Assembly: GCA_964477295.1 (NCBI GenBank)
Contig: CAYZEZ010000173.1
Location: 1 to 10,774, forward strand
DNA: 10,774 bases
Reading direction: 5' to 3'
From: CAYZEZ01 sp964477295
GTDB lineage: Bacteria > Bacteroidota > Bacteroidia > Bacteroidales > SM23-62
Positions within the stretch are counted from its first letter, which is position 1, and each line of letters begins with the position of its first letter. The position numbers were made by a program, and so were the translations under genes. A model generated the notes under the pieces. The model had not been told where the DNA came from, ran no database searches, and was given only the letters and a program-made list of their open reading frames with translations. Shown piece by piece: positions 5,664 to 10,774 of the stretch.

Positions 5664-7601
5664 TTAGCTTTCTTTCGATCTTAAGATTTCCAGCTCGTAG
5701 CTCAACCGCTCCCAATTGCGCATTTCACTTTCCAGGGAGGCTGTCAACTCATCGTATTTACTGAACAACGAATGATCCTCTATTGTCTTACCTGAGTTTA
5801 AAATTTCATTCAGGCTTTTTAGATTAGCTTCGATCTCTGCGATCCTGGATTCAGACCTCTCAACCTTCCTTCCTGTTTTCCGAATCTCCCGGTCGAGCTC
5901 CTTCCTCTTCTCATATATTAACTTGTTTTTCTTCGATTTATTTTCATTTCCATCCCCTGCCTCGGCATCATTTTTCCTTGCATCTGTGCTTCTCTCCCGC
6001 TGTATCCTGTTAAGAAAATCGTAAATGCCCCCGATGTTTTCCCTGATCTTGCCGTCCCTGAATTCATATACTTTCTTGACCAATCCATCCAGGAATTCCC
6101 TGTCGTGAGAAACCACAATAAGGGTGCCAGTATACTTCATCAGGGCATGTTTCAAAATATCTTTCGACCGCATGTCGAGGTGATTTGTGGGCTCGTCAAG
6201 AATCAGCAGGTTATAAGGCTTTAATAATAAACGGGCAATGGCCAATCGTGACCTTTCTCCGCCGGATAACACCTTCACTTTCTTGTCGATATCTTCTCCC
6301 TGAAAGAGAAACGAACCGAGCAATCCCCTTATCCGGGTCCTGATCTCACCAACCGCCTCATCATCAATAGTAGCAAAAACTGTTTTTCTCTCATCCATGA
6401 TCTCATCCTGGTTCTGTGCATAGTAACCAATATCAACCTGGTGACCAATCTTAAGTTTCCCATCGTATGCCAACTCTCCTGTGAGAATACGCGACATGGT
6501 GGTTTTGCCCTGGCCGTTCTTACCCACAAAAGCCACTTTCTCGCCCCGCTCAATCACCAGGTCAACCTTATTTAAAACCAGGTTCTGGCCATAACTTTTC
6601 GACAATCCTGTTGCATCAACCACAATGGTGCCCGACCTTGGTGCAGCGGGAAAACGGACATTGAATACCTTAAGGTCCTCAAGCTCTATCTCCACCTGGT
6701 CCATTTTATCGAGCATCTTAATGCGACTCTGCACCTGGGATGCCTTGGTATTCTTATACCTGAACCGTTCGATGAACCGCTCGGTTTGTTCAATCTTCTT
6801 TTGCTGGTTCCTGTAGGTAGCCAGTTGCTGCTCCCTCCTCTCCTGTCGTAACTGTTTGAATTGTGAATAGGAAACATTATAGTCATAGATCCTGCCTAAC
6901 GAAATCTCTACAGTACGATTTGTAATTGTATTCAGAAACACCCTGTCGTGGGAAATCATGATAACCGCACCAGGATAGTTTTGCAGGTACTTTTCCAACC
7001 ACTGTATTGATTCAATATCCAGGTGATTGGTTGGCTCGTCGAGCAATAACAAACCCGGGTTCTTTAAAAGTATCTTGGCCAGCTCGATCCTCATCCTCCA
7101 GCCACCACTGAATTCGCCGGTATGCCTGGTGAACTCCTCCCTGCTAAAACCAAGTCCCAATAAGGTTTGTTCAATCGATGCCTCCATTGTATGCCCGCCA
7201 AGTAGATTAAACCTTTCATTCAGTTCATTGAAATGTTGCAGATGCTCTGTATAATCATCCCTTGTTTCATCAGAAATATTATCGAGCTGCTGATGGATCG
7301 CATCCAGCTCTTTCTGTATCTTCAATACTTCAGAAAATGATTCCTTTACCTCATCCCACAAAGTATGCTCGTCGGTATGCTTCATTTGCTGGGGAAGATA
7401 GCCAATTACCAGATCTTCAGGCGCTACTACCCTGCCGGTAGAAGGCTCCTGGTGTGAGGCAATGATCTTCAGAAGGGTAGTTTTACCTGCACCATTACGA
7501 CCTACCAGCCCGATCCTGTCCCTGGGGTTAATCAGGAGTGACACATCCTCAAACAAAGGTTTCCCTGAAAATAATATGCCTATCTTATCGAGTGAAACCA
7601 T
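5664..7601 (-). CDS. ABC-F family ATPase (Uup/YheS-like, ribosome-associated)
   Basis: A 645-residue soluble protein with two fused ATP-binding cassettes and no membrane segments, the ABC-F layout. These proteins bind the ribosomal E site and act in translation, in ribosome rescue or assembly, or in antibiotic protection. Cassette 1 has Walker A GRNGAGKT (34-41), signature FSGGW (164-168) and LLLLDEPTNHLD (184-195). Cassette 2 has Walker A GKNGQGKT (360-367), signature LSGGE (445-449) and LILDEPTNHLD (466-476). Between them lies the helical P-site tRNA interaction linker (about 240-320, containing RYKNTKASQVQSRIKMLDKM). A charged C-terminal coiled coil (about 560-645) is typical of the Uup/YheS housekeeping type and absent from many short resistance members. 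A CAGG before the ATG is the nearest thing to a ribosome-binding site. It may be the first gene of a minus-strand group with the lipoprotein and rlmB. Resistance function is not indicated. Confidence 0.93.
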   Translation of the reverse strand: MVSLDKIGILFSGKPLFEDVSLLINPRDRIGLVGRNGAGKTTLLKIIASHQEPSTGRVVAPEDLVIGYLPQQMKHTDEHTLWDEVKESFSEVLKIQKELDAIHQQLDNISDETRDDYTEHLQHFNELNERFNLLGGHTMEASIEQTLLGLGFSREEFTRHTGEFSGGWRMRIELAKILLKNPGLLLLDEPTNHLDIESIQWLEKYLQNYPGAVIMISHDRVFLNTITNRTVEISLGRIYDYNVSYSQFKQLRQERREQQLATYRNQQKKIEQTERFIERFRYKNTKASQVQSRIKMLDKMDQVEIELEDLKVFNVRFPAAPRSGTIVVDATGLSKSYGQNLVLNKVDLVIERGEKVAFVGKNGQGKTTMSRILTGELAYDGKLKIGHQVDIGYYAQNQDEIMDERKTVFATIDDEAVGEIRTRIRGLLGSFLFQGEDIDKKVKVLSGGERSRLAIARLLLKPYNLLILDEPTNHLDMRSKDILKHALMKYTGTLIVVSHDREFLDGLVKKVYEFRDGKIRENIGGIYDFLNRIQRERSTDARKNDAEAGDGNENKSKKNKLIYEKRKELDREIRKTGRKVERSESRIAEIEANLKSLNEILNSGKTIEDHSLFSKYDELTASLESEMRNWERLSYELEILRSKES

Positions 7602-7679
7602 CCTGACAAAACATCTGTATCATTCGTTGTATATTTGCAGGTGCAAAGTAAATACAAATATTAAAACAACCATTCATCA
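7602..7679. promoter_or_regulatory. Divergent promoter region, ABC-F and rlmD
   Basis: The plus strand carries TATATTTG (7630-7637) followed by CA, a perfect -7 box for the rlmD gene. Overlapping it is the palindrome TTTGCA-GG-TGCAAA (7634-7647). Read on the minus strand, its right side gives TACTTTG, a near-match -7 box for the ABC-F gene. The two promoters may therefore overlap. No clear -33 elements are visible, and the region is cut by the assembly gap. Confidence 0.45.
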
Positions 7680-7779
7680 NNNNNNNNNNNNNNNNNNNNN
7701 NNNNNNNNNNNNNNNNNNNNNNNNNNNNNNNNNNNNNNNNNNNNNNNNNNNNNNNNNNNNNNNNNNNNNNNNNNNNNNN
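7680..7779. other. Assembly gap (100 N)
   Basis: Exactly 100 undetermined bases, the conventional placeholder for a scaffold gap of unknown size. It hides the start codon and N terminus of the following rlmD gene. It should not be read as a measured length. Confidence 0.99.
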
Positions 7780-9090
7780 GGCGATGTGGCAGACCTGCAG
7801 GTGACCAAGCGGAAAAAATCATACCAGGAGGCCAGGGTAGTTCATTTTCACAAATTATCCGATAAGCGAACCGATCCGTTCTGCAAACACTTTGGTGTTT
7901 GCGGCGGCTGTAAATGGCAGGACCTGGAGTATGAATATCAGCTGGCCTATAAACAAAGAGAGGTGACAGAGGCGCTGAAGCATATTGGAAAAATCCAGGC
8001 CCCGGATCCTGAGCCTATTATTGGTGCAGCCAAAAACAGGCTTTACCGCAATAAACTAGAATATACTTTTTCGAACAAACGGTGGTTGTCTGATGAAGAG
8101 GTTGAGTCGGGCAAAGAATTTGTTGCCCGTAACGGGCTTGGATTCCATATCCCCGGGATGTTCGATAAGGTGGTAAACATCGAGGAGTGTTTCCTGCAGG
8201 ATGATCCATCGAACGCCATTCGCGATGCAATAAGACAATTTGCCGAAGATAACAATCTGCATTTTTTCGACCTGCGGAACCAGGTTGGCCTCCTCAGAAA
8301 CCTGATCATCAGAACATCATCCACCGGCGATGTAATGGTGCTTGTTATCTTTTTCGATGACAACAAAAAGGATAGAGAATCATTATTATCCTACCTGGCC
8401 AAATCATTCCCGGAGATCACCTCACTGATATACTCAATCAACCAGAAAAAAAATGATGCCATTCATGACCTTGAGTTTATACTGTACAGCGGAAAAGACC
8501 ATATCATTGAAAAATTAGAGGACCTTCAGTTCAGGATTGGGCCTAAATCTTTTTTCCAGACCAATACGGCCCAGGCTTTAAAGTTATATCAAACGGTTCG
8601 GGATTATGCCGCGCTCAAGGCTACCGATACTGTTTATGACCTCTATACCGGAACCGGGACCATCGCTAACTTTATTGCCGGCAAGTGTAAAAAAGTGGTT
8701 GGCATTGAATACATACCTGAAGCCATTAAGGATGCCAGGGCCAATTCTGAATTAAATAAAATCAGTAATACGGTATTTTTCAGCGGAGACATCCAGGAAG
8801 TATTGAACCAGGAGTTTGTCGAGAAGGAAGGCAAACCGGATGTTTTAATCACCGATCCACCCAGGGCAGGAATGCATCAAAACGTGGTAAAAACCATTCT
8901 AGCCATCGAACCTGTAAAGATAGTATATGTCAGTTGCAACCCGGCTACTCAGGCTCGGGATATTGAATTGCTGTCGGAAAAATACAAGCTTGAAAGGTTC
9001 CAGCCGGTGGATATGTTCCCGCATACGTATCACGTAGAAAATGTAGCATTGCTTATTCGGGCAACCGCTCATCAGGCCAGTCCTTCCTGA
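7780..9090 (+). CDS. rlmD: 23S rRNA (uracil-C5)-methyltransferase RlmD/RumA type, 5' end in assembly gap
   Basis: A radical-free SAM enzyme with a [4Fe-4S] cluster that methylates a uridine in 23S rRNA (U1939 in E. coli; Gram-positive RlmCD also does U747). The visible 436 residues begin with the tail of the TRAM RNA-binding domain (GDVADLQVTKRKKSYQEARV). Cluster cysteines are Cys35-x5-Cys41-x2-Cys44 (FCKHFGVCGGC) and Cys137 (EECFLQ). The methyltransferase fold shows KSFFQTNTAQA (256-266), the SAM loop VYDLYTGTGTIANF (285-298), VVGIEYIPEAI, DPPRAGM (359-365), the catalytic nucleophile Cys386 in VSCNPATQARD, and HVENVALL (418-425) near the end. Any reading upstream of the gap in this frame is antisense to the ABC-F gene and does not belong to it. 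Family members usually have some 40-45 residues before GDVAD. The last nine residues, ATAHQASPS, lie beyond the usual end and overlap the convergent symporter gene. Confidence 0.92.
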   Translation, partial: GDVADLQVTKRKKSYQEARVVHFHKLSDKRTDPFCKHFGVCGGCKWQDLEYEYQLAYKQREVTEALKHIGKIQAPDPEPIIGAAKNRLYRNKLEYTFSNKRWLSDEEVESGKEFVARNGLGFHIPGMFDKVVNIEECFLQDDPSNAIRDAIRQFAEDNNLHFFDLRNQVGLLRNLIIRTSSTGDVMVLVIFFDDNKKDRESLLSYLAKSFPEITSLIYSINQKKNDAIHDLEFILYSGKDHIIEKLEDLQFRIGPKSFFQTNTAQALKLYQTVRDYAALKATDTVYDLYTGTGTIANFIAGKCKKVVGIEYIPEAIKDARANSELNKISNTVFFSGDIQEVLNQEFVEKEGKPDVLITDPPRAGMHQNVVKTILAIEPVKIVYVSCNPATQARDIELLSEKYKLERFQPVDMFPHTYHVENVALLIRATAHQASPS

Positions 9091-10774
9091 AATCTACCCA
9101 GTAAGATTTAATGGTTGACTTAATCTCCCTGGAGAGGAGCAGTATCCCGATCAGGTTAGGGATGGTCATCAGTGCAATGGTAATGTAAGACAATGCCCAT
9201 ATAACCGTAGTATCAGTAAAGGCAGCAAAGAAGAATCCGATCACATAGACGAGCCTGTAATAGATTACATATTTGTTCCCAAAAAGATATGTAATGGCCC
9301 GGTCTCCATAATAGGACCAGGAGATGGCTGTTGAAAAGGCAAATAACAGCAATCCTATGGAGACTATATATTTACCGAAACCGCCCATCACACTGCGTGT
9401 GAATGCCAGTGCTGTCAGCGGTGCACTGTGCAACAGGGAAATGCCTTCGACGATGATATTTTCTTCATCCGTTTTCCTTCCCTTTATGGTTGGCAGTTTT
9501 CCATTTTCAATTATTACCTCTCCAGTATACAGCTGCTCCCCCTGGTAGAATTTCACATCCTCAGCGAATGATCGTGCATTGATCAGTGTAACCTCACCGG
9601 TCATTTCGCCATTCTCGATATGTAATGGTCCGCGATACAGAGGCAATGTATCCTTTTCTTTTCCCGAAAGGAAATGATACACCTTGTCAAAATCGGCTGA
9701 ATTATCTTCCGAGTAGATACCATCCAGGAAAACCATGTCTGCATTCTGGAACTGGTTTTGCGCTTTTTCCTTCCATACACCGGATGACAGCAACACCAGC
9801 CCGGTAAGTGTACAAATGATAATGGTATCGATGAAAGGCTCCAGGATGGCTACCATTCCTTCTGAGACCGGTTCATGGGCCCTGGCTGCTGCGTGAGCAA
9901 TAGGAGCTGATCCCTGTCCCGCTTCATTAGAGAACAGGCCGCGGTTCACGCCCCTGTTCACAGCAAATACAAAACTGGCACCCATAAAACCACCCAGTGC
10001 CGCTGTCCCGGTAAAAGCATCGCTGACTATGGAAATAATTGACGGAATAATATTATCATAATTGGTACCGATGACCAGTATTGCACCGACGAAATATATT
10101 ATAGCCATAGCCGGAACAAGTCGTGAGGTTACTTTGGCTATCCTTTTAATACCGCCGATTATGACCAGGGCCAGTAAGACGGAAAGTATACTTCCTGTGA
10201 TAATATGCTTTAAACCAAATGTGGAAAAAATTGAATTTGAAATGCTGTTAATCTGCGGCAGGTTACCAGTCCCGAATGAAGAAAAAATGACGGCGACTGC
10301 GAAAAATGCACCCAGCACGGCACCAATTCTAAGGACCCTTCCGCTCTTCAGCTTGATGTTCAGCCTTTTCTTCATATAGTACATGGGGCCACCCGATATC
10401 GATCCGTCGGGCAAGAGATCGCGGTATTTGTGCGAGATGGTAACCTCAACAAATTTTGTAGTCATCCCAAACATGGCCGTAATCAGCATCCAGAAAAGAG
10501 CAGCCGGTCCCCCGAGATGAATGGCGAGTGCCACACCGGCAATATTTCCTGTACCAACCGTTCCGGACAAGGCAGTCGAAAGTGCCTGAAAATGAGAAGC
10601 ATCACCCACATCTCCTTTCTTGTCAAATTTACCCTTTACTACTTTTATGGCGTGACGGAAATACCTGATCTGGGGAAATCTTAGGTAGATGGTAAAGAAA
10701 ACACCCGTACCCAGCAGGAGAAAAACAAACCAGGGATGACCGCCAATATATTTATCCAGTGTGGTAAGAAATTC
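9053..10774 (-). CDS. Sodium:alanine/glycine symporter (AGCS family), N terminus beyond window edge
   Basis: An inner-membrane carrier that uses the sodium gradient to import small neutral amino acids such as alanine or glycine. The frame is open from base 10774 (573 residues visible), starting EFLTTLDKYIGGHPWFVFLLLGTG, so only a few residues should be missing. Family blocks are ALSGTVGTGNIAGVALAIHL (about 65-86), GGPAALFWMLITAMFG (88-103; the position usually Trp after FWM is Leu), NRGLFSNEAGQGSAPIAHAAA (about 277-297) and FAFSTAISWSYYGDRA (about 478-493). Hydrophobic helices appear around 15-32, 72-103, 149-168, 190-208, 219-238, 306-332, 468-490, 502-521 and 522-547. Between about 334 and 448 there is a hydrophilic insert not present in 450-465-residue relatives such as B. 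subtilis AlsT. GTG at 10609 could start an in-frame ORF but would cut off conserved sequence. It overlaps rlmD by 38 bases tail-to-tail. Confidence 0.93.
   Translation of the reverse strand, partial: EFLTTLDKYIGGHPWFVFLLLGTGVFFTIYLRFPQIRYFRHAIKVVKGKFDKKGDVGDASHFQALSTALSGTVGTGNIAGVALAIHLGGPAALFWMLITAMFGMTTKFVEVTISHKYRDLLPDGSISGGPMYYMKKRLNIKLKSGRVLRIGAVLGAFFAVAVIFSSFGTGNLPQINSISNSIFSTFGLKHIITGSILSVLLALVIIGGIKRIAKVTSRLVPAMAIIYFVGAILVIGTNYDNIIPSIISIVSDAFTGTAALGGFMGASFVFAVNRGVNRGLFSNEAGQGSAPIAHAAARAHEPVSEGMVAILEPFIDTIIICTLTGLVLLSSGVWKEKAQNQFQNADMVFLDGIYSEDNSADFDKVYHFLSGKEKDTLPLYRGPLHIENGEMTGEVTLINARSFAEDVKFYQGEQLYTGEVIIENGKLPTIKGRKTDEENIIVEGISLLHSAPLTALAFTRSVMGGFGKYIVSIGLLLFAFSTAISWSYYGDRAITYLFGNKYVIYYRLVYVIGFFFAAFTDTTVIWALSYITIALMTIPNLIGILLLSREIKSTIKSYWVDFRKDWPDERLPE

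Noticed and set aside
7462..7679. Coding sequence joined in frame to rlmD across the N gap
   Set aside because: Bases 7462-7601 are antisense to the ABC-F N-terminal ATPase cassette, and the frame across 100 placeholder Ns has no meaning.
8043..8366. Minus-strand open frame of 107 residues
   Set aside because: Entirely antisense to the conserved rlmD coding region, with atypical composition and no family resemblance.
10062..10379. Plus-strand open frame of 105 residues
   Set aside because: Antisense to symporter membrane helices; its hydrophobic stretches are a by-product of the opposite strand.
10607..10609. GTG as the symporter start codon
   Set aside because: Conserved family sequence continues in frame upstream to the window edge, so the true start lies beyond base 10774.

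Overview
The window looks like a chromosomal contig from a member of the Bacteroidota, probably an uncultured relative of the Bacteroidales or Marinilabiliales. Several things point that way: perfect TAnnTTTG-type -7 boxes upstream of genes, AT-rich gene starts with almost no Shine-Dalgarno sequence, a GWxTD-domain lipoprotein, an M64 (IgA-peptidase-type) secreted metallopeptidase, and the protein style of the housekeeping genes. A run of exactly 100 N (7680-7779) shows it is a scaffold with an assembly gap.

Layout. At the left edge is a minus-strand, secreted M64 zinc peptidase (1-1247) that has lost only its last residues to the window edge. It is divergent from a plus-strand MscS/YbdG-type mechanosensitive channel (1348-2631). 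A 378-base non-coding stretch follows, holding a strong stem-loop and a palindrome-rich leader, and then an Lrp/AsnC-family regulator (3010-3474). Its stop codon abuts the stop codon of a minus-strand gene. That strand carries, in transcription order, an ABC-F translation factor (7601 to 5664), a GWxTD lipoprotein (5548 to 4265) and the RlmB-type 23S rRNA 2'-O-methyltransferase (4218 to 3475). After a divergent promoter region and the N gap comes a plus-strand RlmD/RumA-type iron-sulphur rRNA uracil methyltransferase lacking its N terminus (7780-9090). It overlaps tail-to-tail with a minus-strand sodium:amino-acid (AGCS) symporter that runs off the right edge (9053-10774).

How the genes relate. 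Three genes (ABC-F, rlmB, rlmD) concern ribosome function or rRNA modification. The Lrp regulator and the AGCS carrier are compatible with amino-acid sensing and uptake, but nothing links them directly. The channel, lipoprotein and peptidase are envelope or secreted proteins. I see no phage, CRISPR, toxin-antitoxin, biosynthetic or defence locus, and no rRNA or tRNA gene.

The most unusual signals are non-coding. Three 25-base palindromic elements with a shared AATTGC...ACGG frame flank the lipoprotein gene. Two of them keep their stem although the stem bases differ, which suggests a REP-like family. A nested array of GTAA/TTAC palindromes sits in the lrp leader, and a 10-bp perfect hairpin lies upstream of it. 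The AGCS carrier also has an insert of about 110 residues containing a short internal repeat.
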